This document shows, one piece after another, positions 19,134 through 31,058 of a stretch of 64,000 nt of DNA. Location: positions 1,368,144 through 1,432,143 of the forward strand of contig NC_009380.1 of NCBI RefSeq assembly GCF_000016425.1. The letters are read 5' to 3'. A model generated the notes under the pieces. It was not told the DNA's origin. It did not search any database and saw only the letters and a program-made list of their open reading frames with translations. This DNA is from Salinispora tropica CNB-440. GTDB taxonomy: Bacteria; Actinomycetota; Actinomycetes; Mycobacteriales; Micromonosporaceae. The first letter of the stretch is position 1. The number at the start of each line of letters is the position of its first letter. The position numbers were made by a program, and so were the translations under genes.

Positions 19134-20579
19134 TCAGCCGAAGCAGCCTGGGACCGGTTGCGGGCTGCCAGTACAGTTTGTGGGCCGGTTGTCGGTGATG
19201 ATGACCTTCCCCGTGGTCGTGACCACCCCCGCGTTGTAGACACCTCCGGGTGGGTCAACGGCGATGTTTTCGACAATCCGAGTGTCGGTCAGGGCGACCG
19301 TGCCATCGATGCCGACATAGAGTCCACCGCCCTGGGCGCCCGCACCAGCGGCCTGGTTCCAGGCGACCAGACTCCGGCGGATCGAGATGTTGTTGCCGGA
19401 GAAATCGTCCTCGATCCATACTCCGGCACCGTCACCAGCCGTGGTGACGTTGTCGGTGATCGCGCTGTCGTCGATCGTCACACCACTGAACGCGGTGACC
19501 GCTACCCCGCCGCCTGCGGTCTGTGCCGTGTTCCCCCGGACGGTGACCGCGGTGGCCAGCAGGGTGTCACCGCTGTTGTCCGCGATGCCCCCGCCGATCG
19601 CGGCAGTGTTCCCCGCAACCGTGCTGTGGAAGATCTTCACCGTGTTGCCCTGATTGATGAGCCCGCCACCGCTTGCGGTCGCGCGGTTGTCTCGGATCAG
19701 GGTGTGCGAGATCGTCGTTACTCCGCCGTCGTTCTCGAGGCCACCGCCGGTATCGCTAGCGATATTTCGGGTGATCTTGGATTTTTCCACTGTGACCAGA
19801 CCGCCGAGGTTGTACAGGCCGGCACCGTCCTGAGCGGCGGTGTTGTCGGTGATGGTGCTGCGCTCGACGTGGGTCGCACCCTGGTTGGAGATGCCGGCAC
19901 CGTCGGCGTTCTGGCCGTTCGTGACGTTGCCGGCGATGGTCGTCCGCGTGACCCGCAGCGAGGCGCCCTCCTGTACGCGGATTCCGCCGCCGCTCTCGTC
20001 ATCGGGAGCCCGACCGTTCGTTACGGCCAGATCCCGCAGCGCCAGCTTCCCGCCGCTGGCAACGTCGAGGATACGGAATGCCTCGGCGCTCGCCGCCCGC
20101 GTGATCCGAGCTCCGTTCCCGTTGATCGTAATCGGCTGGACCACCGGTGGCAGGCCGTTGCCACCGTCGCCAGTGGTCAGTGTGTAGGTGCACTTCTTGG
20201 TCAGCGAGAGCACCCCGCCGCCGTTCGTGTTGGCCGCGGTGATCGCCGCGATCAGGCTGTCTGCGTCGCAGGGGACCTGACGTTCGCGGTGGTCGGAGCT
20301 GTGCGCTTCCGTTGTCGGTTTCCACTCCGGGGCACCCGCGGTGCCCCACTCGCCGCCCCACTCGCCACCTCCTGTCTCCCCCCACTGTGCGGAGCGCCCT
20401 GGGTGGTTGTCGGCGACAGCCCCGGGCCTCTGCTCGGCCTTCGTGTCACCGGCCAGCACCGGCGGTGCGCCGGTCCCGGTGACCGCGACCCCGGACAACC
20501 CGACAACTCCGGTCAGGGCGGCGGCGCGTACCGGGCCCTGTGCCCACCACCCGCGGTTGGTGAATCTCCTTGCGGACAC
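19134..20579 (-). CDS. secreted right-handed beta-helix (polymorphic-membrane-protein-like) protein
   Basis: 481 residues. The N-terminus has a basic segment and a hydrophobic run (about 18-45) with a probable export signal. Residues about 85-150 carry CDADSLIAAITAANTNGG, the usual opening of this family. From about 150 to 460 there are repeated glycine/asparagine-rich coils (GGGI, GGGL, NT-x-DGAG, T-ITDN) characteristic of parallel beta-helices annotated as polymorphic outer membrane proteins or pectate-lyase-like. It ends NCTGSPQPVPGCFG, with paired cysteines. No catalytic residues are obvious. The GTG start has GAGGAG about 9 bases upstream. Such proteins form a paralogous family in Salinispora, to my knowledge; a surface or adhesive role is inference. 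Confidence 0.8.
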   Translation of the reverse strand: MSARRFTNRGWWAQGPVRAAALTGVVGLSGVAVTGTGAPPVLAGDTKAEQRPGAVADNHPGRSAQWGETGGGEWGGEWGTAGAPEWKPTTEAHSSDHRERQVPCDADSLIAAITAANTNGGGVLSLTKKCTYTLTTGDGGNGLPPVVQPITINGNGARITRAASAEAFRILDVASGGKLALRDLAVTNGRAPDDESGGGIRVQEGASLRVTRTTIAGNVTNGQNADGAGISNQGATHVERSTITDNTAAQDGAGLYNLGGLVTVEKSKITRNIASDTGGGLENDGGVTTISHTLIRDNRATASGGGLINQGNTVKIFHSTVAGNTAAIGGGIADNSGDTLLATAVTVRGNTAQTAGGGVAVTAFSGVTIDDSAITDNVTTAGDGAGVWIEDDFSGNNISIRRSLVAWNQAAGAGAQGGGLYVGIDGTVALTDTRIVENIAVDPPGGVYNAGVVTTTGKVIITDNRPTNCTGSPQPVPGCFG

Positions 20580-20961
20580 GCTTCACGCTCCTCGTCCGTC
20601 TGGTCTGACAGGGACTTTCCACGTGACGAATCAAAGCCACAAAACGGATACAACCATGATGCGAGCCCTTTATGGGGCAAATCGGTGAAAACCGCTCACG
20701 AGGTATGTTCTGGTACTGGACCGGCAGCGGAGATCGCGGCGGCGGCCGGGGCGACATCGTGGGCAGCGACTTCTACGACATCCCCACCAGAGCGAAGTGG
20801 CACAACGGATCAATGGGGTTGGCCGGTGAGGCCGCGCACGCGGCAACGCCACGGCATCGACATCGGTTATCCGGCAGGATCTGCTGCCGGGGCTGTGGCC
20901 AGTGCGAGGAGCGCAGCGAGCGGGCCGGCCCGGTCGGCGGCGATGACCGGGAGCTGGCCGT
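20580..20961. other. non-coding gap between beta-helix gene and ilvD
   Basis: About 380 bases. The part next to the beta-helix gene (20580-20700) is relatively AT-rich and contains its ribosome binding site and probably its promoter. The remainder returns to high GC and shows only short ORFs without ribosome binding sites. I see no RNA gene, repeat or conserved protein in it. Confidence 0.5.
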
Positions 20962-22809
20962 TCACTCGGGGACGCGGCGGTAGGCGCCGTCGCTGGCCGA
21001 GGTGGTCATGGCGGCGTACGCGCGCAGCGCTGCGGAGACGGGGCGCTGCCGCTCCGCCGGCGTGTACGGGCGGTCTCGCTTCTCCTGTGCGACCCGGCGG
21101 GCGTCCAACACCTCGGCCGGTACGGCCAATTCGATGGCCCGGTTCGGGATGTCGATGACGATCTCGTCGCCCGGTTCGACCAGGGCGATCAGCCCACCGG
21201 CGGCGGCCTCCGGGGAGACGTGCCCGACGGACAGTCCGGAGGTGCCGCCGGAGAAGCGGCCGTCGGTCAGTAGCGCGCAGGCCCGCCCCAGCCCTCGGCC
21301 CTTGAGGAACGAGGTGGGGTAGAGCATCTCCTGCATCCCGGGCCCACCCCGGGGGCCCTCGTAGCGGATCACCACCACGTCGCCGGCGACGACCTCCTTG
21401 GCCAGGATGGCGGTGACCGCGTCGTCCTGGGACTCGTAGACCTTGGCGGGGCCGCGGAAGGTCAGGCACTCCTCGGGTACCCCGGCGGTCTTCACCACGC
21501 AGCCCTCCGGTGCCAGGTTGCCGTGCAGGATGGCCAGCCCTCCGTCCGCGGTGTACGCGTGGGCCCGCTCCCGTACGCAGCCGTCGGCCGCATCTGTGTC
21601 CAGTGTCGACCAGCGGTTGGTGGTGGAGAACGGCTCGACGGTGCGGACCCCGCCCGGTGCGGCATGGAACAGCTCGACCGCCGTCGGTGTCGCGGTGCCA
21701 CCCCGAACGTCCCAGTCGGCGAGCCAGCGCTCCAGCGAGGGGGAGTGCACCGCGTGGACCTCCCGGTTGAGTAGGCCGGCGCGGTCCAGCTCACCGAGGA
21801 TGGCCGGGATGCCACCGGCCCGGTGGACGTCCTCCATGTGGTAGTGGGGAGAGTTCGGTGCGACCTTCGCCAGGCAGGGCACCCGCCGGGAGATGGCGTC
21901 GATGTCCACCACCCCGAAGTCCAGCTCGGCCTCGCGGGCGGCGGCCAGCAGGTGCAGGATGGTGTTCGTCGAACCGCCCATCGCGACGTCGAGGGCGACC
22001 GCGTTGTCGAAGGCGGCGCGGTTGGCTACCGCACGGGGCAGCACCGTGGCGTCGTCCCCGTCGTACCAACGCTTGGCGATCTCGACGACGGTGCGGCCGG
22101 CCTCGACGAAGAGTGACCGGCGGGCGGCGTGGGTCGCCAGCGTTGACCCGTTGCCGGGAAGGGCCAGGCCGATCGCCTCGGTGAGGCAGTTCATCGAGTT
22201 GGCGGTGAACATGCCGGAGCAGGAGCCGCAGGTGGGGCAGGCCGAGCGTTCGATCTGGCCGAGCTGGTCGTCGGTGACCGCCTCGTTGGACGCAGCGATC
22301 ATCGCATCGATCAGGTCGATCTTGGAGTGTACGACCCCCTCGATCGCGACGGTCTTGCCGGCCTCCATCGGGCCGCCGGAGACGAAGACAGTTGGGATGT
22401 TCAGCCGCAGCGCGGCCAGCAGCATCCCGGGAGTGATCTTGTCGCAGTTGGAGATGCAGACCAGGGCGTCGGCGCAGTGGGCATTGACCATGTACTCCAC
22501 GGCGTCGGCGATCAGTTCCCGGCTTGGCAGCGAGTAGAGCATGCCGCCGTGGCCCATCGCGATGCCGTCGTCCACGGCGATGGTGTTGAACTCCCGACCC
22601 ACCCCGCCGGAATCGGCTACCGCCTCGGCCACCAGGCCACCGAGCTCCTTGAGGTGGACATGCCCCGGAACGAACTGGGTGAAGCTGTTGGCGATGGCGA
22701 CGATCGGCTTGCCGAAGTCGTCGTCGGTCATCCCGGTGGCCCGCCACAGGGCTCGGGCGCCCGCCATCGTCCGACCGTGGGTGGAGGTCCTCGACCGCAG
22801 CTCAGGCAT
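20962..22809 (-). CDS. ilvD: dihydroxy-acid dehydratase IlvD
   Basis: 615 residues, normal length. Removes water from 2,3-dihydroxy-isovalerate and -methylvalerate, the third common step of valine/isoleucine synthesis. Iron-sulfur ligands are visible at C122 (SNCDKITPG) and in [19 protein letters not shown] (C191, C194, C197). [11 protein letters not shown], the [17 protein letters not shown]-terminus and the [18 protein letters not shown]-terminal motif are all present. The ATG at 22809 is the natural start; the upstream extension to 22890 runs into the promoter region of the divergent GGDEF-EAL gene. Part of the C-terminal domain (21316-21419) is duplicated at 18960-19063. Confidence 0.97.
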   Translation of the reverse strand: MPELRSRTSTHGRTMAGARALWRATGMTDDDFGKPIVAIANSFTQFVPGHVHLKELGGLVAEAVADSGGVGREFNTIAVDDGIAMGHGGMLYSLPSRELIADAVEYMVNAHCADALVCISNCDKITPGMLLAALRLNIPTVFVSGGPMEAGKTVAIEGVVHSKIDLIDAMIAASNEAVTDDQLGQIERSACPTCGSCSGMFTANSMNCLTEAIGLALPGNGSTLATHAARRSLFVEAGRTVVEIAKRWYDGDDATVLPRAVANRAAFDNAVALDVAMGGSTNTILHLLAAAREAELDFGVVDIDAISRRVPCLAKVAPNSPHYHMEDVHRAGGIPAILGELDRAGLLNREVHAVHSPSLERWLADWDVRGGTATPTAVELFHAAPGGVRTVEPFSTTNRWSTLDTDAADGCVRERAHAYTADGGLAILHGNLAPEGCVVKTAGVPEECLTFRGPAKVYESQDDAVTAILAKEVVAGDVVVIRYEGPRGGPGMQEMLYPTSFLKGRGLGRACALLTDGRFSGGTSGLSVGHVSPEAAAGGLIALVEPGDEIVIDIPNRAIELAVPAEVLDARRVAQEKRDRPYTPAERQRPVSAALRAYAAMTTSASDGAYRRVPE

Positions 22810-22895
22810 GCATACCAGTCTGACACCGTCGCGAGTTCGACCCGAGCCCGCGCAGGACGTGTCCCAACAGATGCACACCCGGCCCCCCAAACCGG

Positions 22896-25232
22896 GTGTT
22901 GATCCGGCAGAGTTGTGCTGTGTTGTCGCCTCCGGGCCGGTTTCGCAGCGCGGTGCGGAGCGGGCTAACCCTCAGTCCGGTCGCCACCTCGGTGGTGGGC
23001 GGTGCCCGTCGGTTGTCGGTGCCCCGGCCCGCAGCGCTCCTCCTCCTTGCCGTGGCCGCCGTCATCGGTCTGGTTGCGGTCGTAGCCGGCGTGGCGGTGA
23101 TGGTGACCGCTGCCGGGCAGCCGAAGCCGGTCCCTTCGGTCGGCTGGGCCGAGGTGGTCTCCCTGGCCGCCGCGACCAGCGGGCTGCTTTTCGGGACGGG
23201 GCTGCTCTGCCTCCCCGGCATGGCCCCCACCGTCGGCGCGGCCACCCGGCTGTCGCTGGACGGGCTGATCATCGCCGTCGCGGTCTGGTTCGTCGGCTGG
23301 GTGCTCGTCGCCGAGCCGACCCGGCTGCTCGGTTCTGCCCCGGTGGTCGGCGCGCCGATCCTGCTCGCGACCGCCAGCGCGGCACTGATCGTGGGCCTCG
23401 CCACCGTCGTGGTGTTTCGGGTCTCGTCGCCGCGGCGCCGGCTCGGCGCGCTCGCCGGCGGCTCCGCCGCGACGACCGTCGGTGGGCTCGGCGTCGCCAC
23501 CGGGCTGTTCCAGGCCGACGAGGGGCTGGCGGTGGGCGGAGCGGCGGTGGCTGTCGCCGGCCTGCTGACCGTGGCGCTGGTGCTTCGCGGGTTCGATCGC
23601 CCCTGCGAGTCGGACATCGACCCGACCCGGCGCGAGGGGGAGCATGCGGTCCTGCCGATACTCGCGATGGCCGTCTCGGCGGTGTACCACCATCTTCAGG
23701 ATGGCCGCTTCGGTCCGTACGGCGTGGCTGCTTTCAGCGTCGGGGGCTTCGCCCTGGTCGCCCGGCAGTACCTGACCCTGCACGATGTCCGCCGGTACGC
23801 GCGTCGGCTGGTCGAGGGGGAGGCGCACTTCCGGGAGTTGGCACACACCGACGCGCTGACCGGCCTGGCGAACCGGCGGGGACTGCTGCGGGACCTGCAT
23901 CGCTGCGCGGAACGGGGCACCGGGTGCGTCCTGTTCCTGCTCGATCTGGATGGTTTCAAGAACGTCAACGACGTGCGTGGACACGACGCCGGGGACGCTG
24001 TCCTGGCCGAGGTGGGCCGGCGGCTACGCGGTCCCCTGCGCTCCGGCGACGTGGCGGCCCGGCTCGGTGGGGACGAGTTCGCTGTGCTGTTGCCCGGCCC
24101 CCCGCCCACCACCGACCAGGTGGGGGAGCGACTCCTCGCGGCGCTGGGAGCCGCGTACGAACTGCCCGAGGGGCCGGTCTTCCTCTCGGCGAGCATCGGC
24201 ATCGCCGGCTGGGCTGGCCAACCCGATGTTGAGCTGTTGCTGCGCCACGCCGACCTGGCCCTGCGCTACGCCAAGCAGCGCGGCAAGAATCGGTTCGAGC
24301 GGTACGACGTCGCCTATGACCAGCTGTTGAGCCGGCGGGCCACGCTGGAGCACGAGCTGCGGGGTGCGATCGAACGCGACGAGCTGCGGCTGGTGTTCCA
24401 GCCGGTGGCGTCGCTGCCCTCCGTGCGCCCGGTCGGCGCCGAGGCCCTGCTCCGGTGGCGTCATCCGGAGCTGGGCGCGGTCCGGCCGGATGAGTTCATC
24501 CCGCTCGCCGAAGAGTGCGGCATGATCGCCAAGCTGGGGGCGTGGGTGCTGGACCAGGCCTGCTATCAACTCTCTCGTTGGCTCGCCGACGGACATGACG
24601 TCTGGGTGTCGGTCAATGTGTCGCCTCGAGAGCTACACGCGCCGGCGTACGTCGGCCAGGTCACTGACGCGTTGCGCGTACACCGGGTTCCGCCGCAGCG
24701 TCTGGTGCTGGAGGTCACCGAGCACGCCGTCGCGACCGATCTGGACGAGCTGATCCGGCGGTTGACGGCGCTGCGCCGGACCGGCGTTCGGATCGCGTTG
24801 GATGACTTCGGCGCCGGCTACTCCTCCCTCGGCCAGCTTCGTCGGCTCCCGCTCGACATCCTCAAGATCGACCACAGTCTCGTCGCCGGGCACGAGCCGG
24901 TTCACCCGGTGGACGCCGACGGTCCAGCGTTCGCCCCGATGGTCGACATCGTCATGCGCCTGGGGCATCAGTTGGGTCTCGGGGTTATCGCCGAGGGTGT
25001 GACGACGCCAACCGAGCTCGCCGAAGTGGTAGCTGCGGGCTGCCACTTCGGCCAGGGCGCACTCCTCGGCTGGGGGGTGCCGGCCGAGCACCTGGAGGCG
25101 ATGTTGGAGGCGGCCACCTCGTCGAAAGCCCCGCCGGTCGCCACGTCGGCACCGCCCGTGCTGGCCTCCGGTCCGCCGCCGCCCCGACGGCTGCCGTCTC
25201 TGCCCGTGCCCGGGCAGCCGGTGTCGGAGTAG
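22896..25232 (+). CDS. membrane GGDEF-EAL cyclic-di-GMP turnover protein (second)
   Basis: Up to 778 residues, with about eight hydrophobic helices in the first 300, then GGDEF (391-395) and EAL (516-518) domains. Motifs are intact: [43 protein letters not shown] and KIDHSLV. Unlike the first such gene, an RxxD inhibition site (RSGD) sits five residues before GGDEF, so the cyclase should be feedback-inhibited by c-di-GMP. The C-terminus is Pro-rich. The start is uncertain: the GTG at 22896 has no clear ribosome binding site, and later GTG codons could serve. It diverges from ilvD with an 86-base gap. Confidence 0.88.
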   Translation: MLIRQSCAVLSPPGRFRSAVRSGLTLSPVATSVVGGARRLSVPRPAALLLLAVAAVIGLVAVVAGVAVMVTAAGQPKPVPSVGWAEVVSLAAATSGLLFGTGLLCLPGMAPTVGAATRLSLDGLIIAVAVWFVGWVLVAEPTRLLGSAPVVGAPILLATASAALIVGLATVVVFRVSSPRRRLGALAGGSAATTVGGLGVATGLFQADEGLAVGGAAVAVAGLLTVALVLRGFDRPCESDIDPTRREGEHAVLPILAMAVSAVYHHLQDGRFGPYGVAAFSVGGFALVARQYLTLHDVRRYARRLVEGEAHFRELAHTDALTGLANRRGLLRDLHRCAERGTGCVLFLLDLDGFKNVNDVRGHDAGDAVLAEVGRRLRGPLRSGDVAARLGGDEFAVLLPGPPPTTDQVGERLLAALGAAYELPEGPVFLSASIGIAGWAGQPDVELLLRHADLALRYAKQRGKNRFERYDVAYDQLLSRRATLEHELRGAIERDELRLVFQPVASLPSVRPVGAEALLRWRHPELGAVRPDEFIPLAEECGMIAKLGAWVLDQACYQLSRWLADGHDVWVSVNVSPRELHAPAYVGQVTDALRVHRVPPQRLVLEVTEHAVATDLDELIRRLTALRRTGVRIALDDFGAGYSSLGQLRRLPLDILKIDHSLVAGHEPVHPVDADGPAFAPMVDIVMRLGHQLGLGVIAEGVTTPTELAEVVAAGCHFGQGALLGWGVPAEHLEAMLEAATSSKAPPVATSAPPVLASGPPPPRRLPSLPVPGQPVSE

Positions 25233-25359
25233 CCCGGGTCGGAGCCGGCCCGGGTCACGGCGGGCCGGGCCGGCGGTGCTGAATCCGCTGGACGGGGAGT
25301 TTCGACGGATCCGTTAACCAGAATGTGGGAACGTTTGACTCATTGCTTGAGAGCCGGCA

Positions 25360-25407
25360 TGCTTGTCGCCATGTCGTCGTACCGGTCGCTGCGAGTACTT
25401 ACCTGAG
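25360..25407 (+). CDS. ilvB leader peptide
   Basis: A 15-codon ORF, MLVAMSSYRSLRVLT, or 11 codons from the inner ATG at 25372. It contains three leucines and two valines, and a GAGAG sits upstream of the first ATG. It lies in the 313-base gap before ilvB and is followed at once by two hairpins, the second with a T-run. The arrangement matches branched-chain leader peptides whose translation speed reports charged Leu/Val-tRNA. Confidence 0.6.
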
Positions 25408-25464
25408 CGCACTCTCCCACTGAGAGTGCGCTGGCCCCGTGCATCCCGCACGCGGGCTTTTTTG
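25408..25464 (+). promoter_or_regulatory. attenuator of the ilvBNC operon (pause hairpin plus terminator)
   Basis: The first hairpin is a perfect 10-bp stem (GCGCACTCTC / GAGAGTGCGC, 25408-25432) right after the leader stop. The second is CCCGTGC / GCACGCGGG with a 2-base bulge (25437-25457), followed by CTTTTTTG, a Rho-independent terminator unusual for this GC-rich genome. Together with the leader peptide this predicts termination when Leu/Val are plentiful and read-through into ilvB when they are scarce. The alternative antiterminator pairing was not worked out. Confidence 0.65.
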
Positions 25465-25545
25465 TTGCCGTCAGATCCGCCGGGCGCTCCGCCGGCGTTC
25501 CACCGCAGTACCCATCGCACCCTCCAGCCGAAGGCCTGAACCGCC

Positions 25546-27429
25546 ATGACGAGACCCACACCCGAGACCCTCGCCAACTCCGCCCGGCGGGCCCGTGCGG
25601 CCGTCGAGCAGCCCCGCGACACCGACCGACCCCGCGGAGCGGCCACCCCGACCGTTCCGGCGGTACGCACCCCTGCCCCCGCCCCCGCCCAGGTCTCCGG
25701 TGCCGGCTCCCTCGTGCGATGCCTTGAAGCGCTCGGCGTCGATGTCATCTTCGGCATTCCCGGCGGCTCGATCCTGCCGGCGTACGACCCGTTGTACGAC
25801 TCCACGGTCCGGCACATCCTGGTCCGGCACGAGCAGGGCGCCGGGCACGCGGCCACCGGGTACGCGCAGGCGACCGGGCGGGTCGGCGTCTGCGTCGCCA
25901 CCTCCGGGCCCGGTGCGACCAACCTGGTGACGCCGATAGCCGACGCGTACATGGATTCAGTGCCGCTGGTGGCGATCACCGGCCAGGTCGCCCGGCCGTC
26001 GATCGGCACGGACGCCTTCCAGGAGGCGGATATCCAGGGCATCACGCTGCCGATCACCAAGCACAACTTCCTGGTTCAGAGCGCCGAGGAGCTGCCCCGG
26101 GTGCTCGCCGAGGCGTTCCACCTCGCCGCAACCGGCCGGCCCGGCCCCGTTCTGGTGGACATCCCCAAGGACGTCCTCCAGGCGTCGACCGTCTTCACCT
26201 GGCCGCCGACGCTCGACCTGCCCGGCTATCGGCCGACGCTGCACCCGCACGGTAAGCAGATCCGGGAGGCGGCCCGGCTGATGGCCATCGCCCGCCGGCC
26301 GGTGCTCTACGTCGGTGGTGGCGTGCTCAAGGCCGGCGCGACCGACGGGCTGCGCCAGCTCGCCGAACTGACCGGGATCCCGGTGGTCACCACCTTGATG
26401 GCGCTCGGCGCGTTCCCCGACTCACACCCGCAGCACCTGGGCATGCCCGGCATGCACGGGACGGTCGCGGCGGTCTACGGTCTCCAGAAGGCGGATCTGA
26501 TCATCGCGTTGGGGGCGAGGTTCGACGACCGGGTGACCGGCCAGCCGGACTCGTTCGCTCCCGACGCGACCGTGGTGCACGCCGACATCGACCCGGCCGA
26601 GATCGGCAAGAACCGGCACGCGGACGTGCCGATCGTGGGGGATGCCCGGCACGTCATCGACGAACTGGTCGGCGCGGTCACCGTCGAGCAGTCTGCCGGC
26701 CACCGGCCCGACCTCGACGACTGGTGGTCCCAACTGCAGGAGCTGCGCAAGCGCTACCCAGTGGGGTACGAGGAGCCGGCCGACGGCACGCTTTCCCCGC
26801 AGTACGTGCTCAGCCGGCTCGGCGAGATCGTCGGCCCGGAGGCGGTGTATGTGGCGGGCGTGGGCCAGCACCAGATGTGGGCTTCCCAGTTCATCTCGTA
26901 CGAGAAACCGCGCACGTGGTTGAACTCCGGCGGCCTCGGCACCATGGGGTACGCGGTGCCGGCGGCGATGGGTGCCAAGGTCGGCCGGCCGGAGACGGTG
27001 GTCTGGGGGATCGACGGCGACGGCTGCTTCCAGATGACCAGCCAGGAGCTGGCGACCTGCGCGTTGGAGGGCATCCCGGTCAAGATTGCTGTGATCAACA
27101 ATGGCAATCTCGGCATGGTGCGACAGTGGCAGGCACTGTTCTACGGGGAGCGCTACTCCAACACCGACCTCGGTACGCACAAGCATCGCATTCCGGACTT
27201 CGTCAAGCTCGCCGAGGCGCTGGGCTGCGTCGGGCTGCGCTGCGAGACGGCGAAGGACGTCGACAAGACGATCGAGGCGGCGATGTCCATCAACGATGCC
27301 CCGGTGGTCATCGACTTCGTGGTCGGCAAGGACGCCATGGTGTGGCCGATGGTCGCCGCCGGGACCAGCAACGACGAGATCATGTTTGCCCGTGGTGTCC
27401 GGCCGGTCTTCGACGAGGATGACGTCTAG
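25546..27429 (+). CDS. ilvB: acetolactate synthase large subunit IlvB
   Basis: 627 residues. Condenses two pyruvates, or pyruvate with 2-ketobutyrate, the first committed step to valine/leucine and isoleucine. The ThDP activating Glu is in [15 protein letters not shown]; the cofactor motif is [15 protein letters not shown]...[14 protein letters not shown]-domain segments are also present. About 50 N-terminal Pro/Ala-rich residues precede the fold, a common actinobacterial extension. The ATG start lacks a strong Shine-Dalgarno. It heads ilvB-ilvN-ilvC, with an attenuator upstream. Confidence 0.97.
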   Translation: MTRPTPETLANSARRARAAVEQPRDTDRPRGAATPTVPAVRTPAPAPAQVSGAGSLVRCLEALGVDVIFGIPGGSILPAYDPLYDSTVRHILVRHEQGAGHAATGYAQATGRVGVCVATSGPGATNLVTPIADAYMDSVPLVAITGQVARPSIGTDAFQEADIQGITLPITKHNFLVQSAEELPRVLAEAFHLAATGRPGPVLVDIPKDVLQASTVFTWPPTLDLPGYRPTLHPHGKQIREAARLMAIARRPVLYVGGGVLKAGATDGLRQLAELTGIPVVTTLMALGAFPDSHPQHLGMPGMHGTVAAVYGLQKADLIIALGARFDDRVTGQPDSFAPDATVVHADIDPAEIGKNRHADVPIVGDARHVIDELVGAVTVEQSAGHRPDLDDWWSQLQELRKRYPVGYEEPADGTLSPQYVLSRLGEIVGPEAVYVAGVGQHQMWASQFISYEKPRTWLNSGGLGTMGYAVPAAMGAKVGRPETVVWGIDGDGCFQMTSQELATCALEGIPVKIAVINNGNLGMVRQWQALFYGERYSNTDLGTHKHRIPDFVKLAEALGCVGLRCETAKDVDKTIEAAMSINDAPVVIDFVVGKDAMVWPMVAAGTSNDEIMFARGVRPVFDEDDV

Positions 27430-27490
27430 CCATGGCCGATCGCACCGGGTGCCGCGGGGCCCGGGAGAACCAGACGAGGAAGGCAGCATT

Positions 27491-28006
27491 GTGACCATGC
27501 ATACGCTCTCCGTGCTTGTGGAGAACAAGCCCGGGGTCCTGGCCCGGGTGTCCGGGCTGTTCTCCCGGCGCGGCTTCAACATCGGCAGTCTGGCGGTCGG
27601 AGAGACCGAGAATCCAGATGTCTCCCGGATCACCATCGTGGTCAACGCTGAGTCGTCTCCGCTGGAGCAGGTCACCAAGCAGCTCAACAAGTTGGTGAAC
27701 GTCATCAAGATCGTTGAGCTGGACGCCCAGGTGTCGGTGGCCCGGGAGTTGCTGCTGGTCAAGGTCCGCGCCGACCGCAGCGCCCGTGGTCAGGTGCTGG
27801 AGACGGTGAACCTGTTCCGAGCCCGGGTCGTCGACGTCGCACCGGACACGCTGACCGTCGAAGCGACCGGCACTGCGGACAAGTTGGCTGCTCTGCTCCG
27901 GGACCTCGAGGCCTTCGGAATCAAGGAGATGGTGCAGTCCGGCACGGTCGCGATCGGCCGTGGGTCCCGCTCCATCACCGCCGGTCCGGCGCTTCGGGCC
28001 GCCTGA
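27491..28006 (+). CDS. ilvN: acetolactate synthase small (regulatory) subunit IlvN
   Basis: 171 residues, an ACT-domain N-terminal half (HTLSVLVENKPGVLARVSGLF) followed by the small-subunit C-terminal domain (ELLLVKVRAD...GIKEMVQSGTVAIGRG). It activates IlvB and confers valine feedback inhibition. The GTG at 27491 has AGGAAGG 7 bases upstream; the ATG two codons later is an alternative. It lies 61 bases after ilvB. Confidence 0.96.
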   Translation: MTMHTLSVLVENKPGVLARVSGLFSRRGFNIGSLAVGETENPDVSRITIVVNAESSPLEQVTKQLNKLVNVIKIVELDAQVSVARELLLVKVRADRSARGQVLETVNLFRARVVDVAPDTLTVEATGTADKLAALLRDLEAFGIKEMVQSGTVAIGRGSRSITAGPALRAA

Positions 28007-29080
<1,074 letters not shown>

Positions 29081-29128
29081 TCCAAGGGCCCCCCGGGCGT
29101 CCCTGGTGCGAGGGGCCCCGGGCACCGC

Positions 29129-29180
29129 GGACGCCCGTGACCTGACGCTCTCCCTCCCCGGCGTTGGGTCACGGGCGTCC
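29129..29180 (+). terminator. large inverted repeat between ilvC and serA
   Basis: Perfect 14-bp arms (GGACGCCCGTGACC, 29129-29142, and its complement, 29167-29180) with a 24-base spacer, about 50 bases past ilvC. A second GC-rich palindromic patch (GGGGCCCC) lies at about 29112-29119. Probably the terminator of ilvBNC. The rest of the 318-base gap to serA shows a TACGAT -10-like hexamer at 29285 but nothing else clear. Confidence 0.55.
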
Positions 29181-29398
29181 GGCTGCGCTGCGGCGCCGAC
29201 GGGCGGTGCGCAGCCGGCCGCGACGGGCGGGCCGCTGTGAGGGCACTCACCCTGATCACCGGAGCGCCGGCCCCGATTGGCCCCTACGATCCCTGTTAGG
29301 TGCGCAGCCGGCACCGGACGGCCATGGCCGGATCGCGGGCGGGACGCAGCGCTGCCCCCGCCGCCCGGCCGACCGCTTAGACGACACTTAGAGGACCA

Positions 29399-30994
29399 AT
29401 GAATCCGGTCGTACTGATCGCCGAAGAACTCGCCCCCGCCGCCATCGAGGTGCTCGCCCACGACTTCGACGTCCGACATGTGGACGGCACCGACCGCCCG
29501 ACCCTGCTTTCGGCGCTCTCCGAAGCTGACGCTGTCATCGTCCGCAGTGCGACCCGAATCGACGCCGAGGCGATCGCCGCGGCACCGCGGCTCAAGGTGG
29601 TCGCCCGGGCCGGTGTCGGCCTGGACAACGTCGAGGTGCCGGCGGCCACCACCCGCGGTGTCATGGTCGTCAACGCCCCCACCTCCAACATTGTCTCCGC
29701 GGCCGAGCAGGCGGTCGCCCTCCTGCTCGCCGTCGCGCGTAACACCGCCAGCGCCAGCACGGCGCTGAAGGTGGGGGAGTGGAAGCGGTCGAAGTACACC
29801 GGCGTGGAGGTACAGGGCAAGACCGTCGGGGTGGTCGGCCTCGGGCGTATTGGTGTCCTCTTCGCGCAGCGGATCGCCGCGTTCGGTACCCGGTTGATCG
29901 CCTATGACCCGTACATCCAACCGGCGCGGGCCGCGCAGCTCGGCGTCCGCCTCGTCGGCCTGGAGGAGCTGCTGCGCCAGAGCGACTTCATCTCCATCCA
30001 CCTGCCGAAGACGTCGGAGACGGTGGGTCTGATCGGGGAGAAGGAGCTGGCGATCGTCAAGCCCGGGGTGCGGATCGTCAACGCCGCCCGGGGCGGCCTC
30101 GTGGACGAGCAGGCCCTCGCGGACGCGATCGCTGAGGGGCGGGTCGCTGGGGCCGGCGTTGACGTGTACGCCAAGGAGCCCTGCACCTCATCGCCGCTGT
30201 TCGCCTTCGACAACGTGGTGGCGACCCCGCACCTGGGCGCCTCCACGCACGAGGCGCAGGACAAGGCGGGCCTCGCCGTGGCCCGCAGCGTGAAGCTGGC
30301 GTTGCAGGGTGAGTTCGTGCCGGACGCGGTGAACGTGCAGACCGGTGGCGTGGTCGCCGAGGATGTCCGGCCGCTGCTGCCGCTGGCCGAGAAGCTCGGC
30401 CGGGCCTTCACCGCGGTGGCCGGCGGGATCGCCGCGAGCGTGACCGTTGAGGTGCGGGGCGAGGTGGTCAGCAACGATGTCTCGGTGCTCAAGCTCGCGG
30501 CGACCAAGGGGCTGTTCAGCTCGGTGGTGGAGGAACAGGTCACCTACGTCAACGCCCCGCATCTGGCGGCCGAGCGGGGGGTCGAGGTGTCGCTGGCTAC
30601 CAGGCCCGAGACGGCCGACGGACCGGTGCTGGTCACCATCCGGGGCGCCCTGCCCGACGGCCGGACGGTGAGCGTCTCCGGCACCAGCGTCACCGGTGCC
30701 CGGGACGTCAACAAACTGACCGAGGTGGACGGCTTCGACGTGGAGATCGGGGCGGAGGGCATCCTCGTCTTCCTCCGTTACGCCGACCGGCCGGGTGTTG
30801 TCGGCGCGGTCGGCACCCTGCTTGGCGAGGCCGGCGTCAACATCGCGGCGATGCAGGTGGCCCGTCGGGAGGCCGGTGGGGAAACGCTGATGACCCTCAC
30901 CGTTGACCAGGCCCTCGGAGCCGACCTCCTCACCTCCGTCGCCGATTCGGTCGGTGCGACCTCGGTCAGCGCTGCCGACCTGCGCGACGAGTGA
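29399..30994 (+). CDS. serA: D-3-phosphoglycerate dehydrogenase SerA
   Basis: 531 residues, the long type I form. Oxidises 3-phosphoglycerate in the first step of serine synthesis. The NAD motif GLGRIG is at 147-152. Catalytic Arg is in NAARGG, Glu in KEPC and His in PHLGAST. An ASB intervening domain (about 320-450) and a C-terminal ACT domain (RYADRPGVVGAVGTLLGEAG) likely bind serine for feedback control. The ATG has GAGG four bases upstream. Confidence 0.96.
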   Translation: MNPVVLIAEELAPAAIEVLAHDFDVRHVDGTDRPTLLSALSEADAVIVRSATRIDAEAIAAAPRLKVVARAGVGLDNVEVPAATTRGVMVVNAPTSNIVSAAEQAVALLLAVARNTASASTALKVGEWKRSKYTGVEVQGKTVGVVGLGRIGVLFAQRIAAFGTRLIAYDPYIQPARAAQLGVRLVGLEELLRQSDFISIHLPKTSETVGLIGEKELAIVKPGVRIVNAARGGLVDEQALADAIAEGRVAGAGVDVYAKEPCTSSPLFAFDNVVATPHLGASTHEAQDKAGLAVARSVKLALQGEFVPDAVNVQTGGVVAEDVRPLLPLAEKLGRAFTAVAGGIAASVTVEVRGEVVSNDVSVLKLAATKGLFSSVVEEQVTYVNAPHLAAERGVEVSLATRPETADGPVLVTIRGALPDGRTVSVSGTSVTGARDVNKLTEVDGFDVEIGAEGILVFLRYADRPGVVGAVGTLLGEAGVNIAAMQVARREAGGETLMTLTVDQALGADLLTSVADSVGATSVSAADLRDE

Positions 30995-31000
30995 TCGCGA

Positions 31001-31038
31001 GCCACGGAGGGCTCGGCCCGCGTCGGGCCCTCCGTGGC
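31001..31038. terminator. hairpin after serA
   Basis: Perfect 12-bp inverted repeat (GCCACGGAGGGC / GCCCTCCGTGGC) with a 14-base loop, 6 bases past the serA stop. It lies between serA and the convergent small gene, so it may serve both. Confidence 0.7.
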
Positions 31039-31058
31039 CGTGGTAGCTCCCGGGGCGG

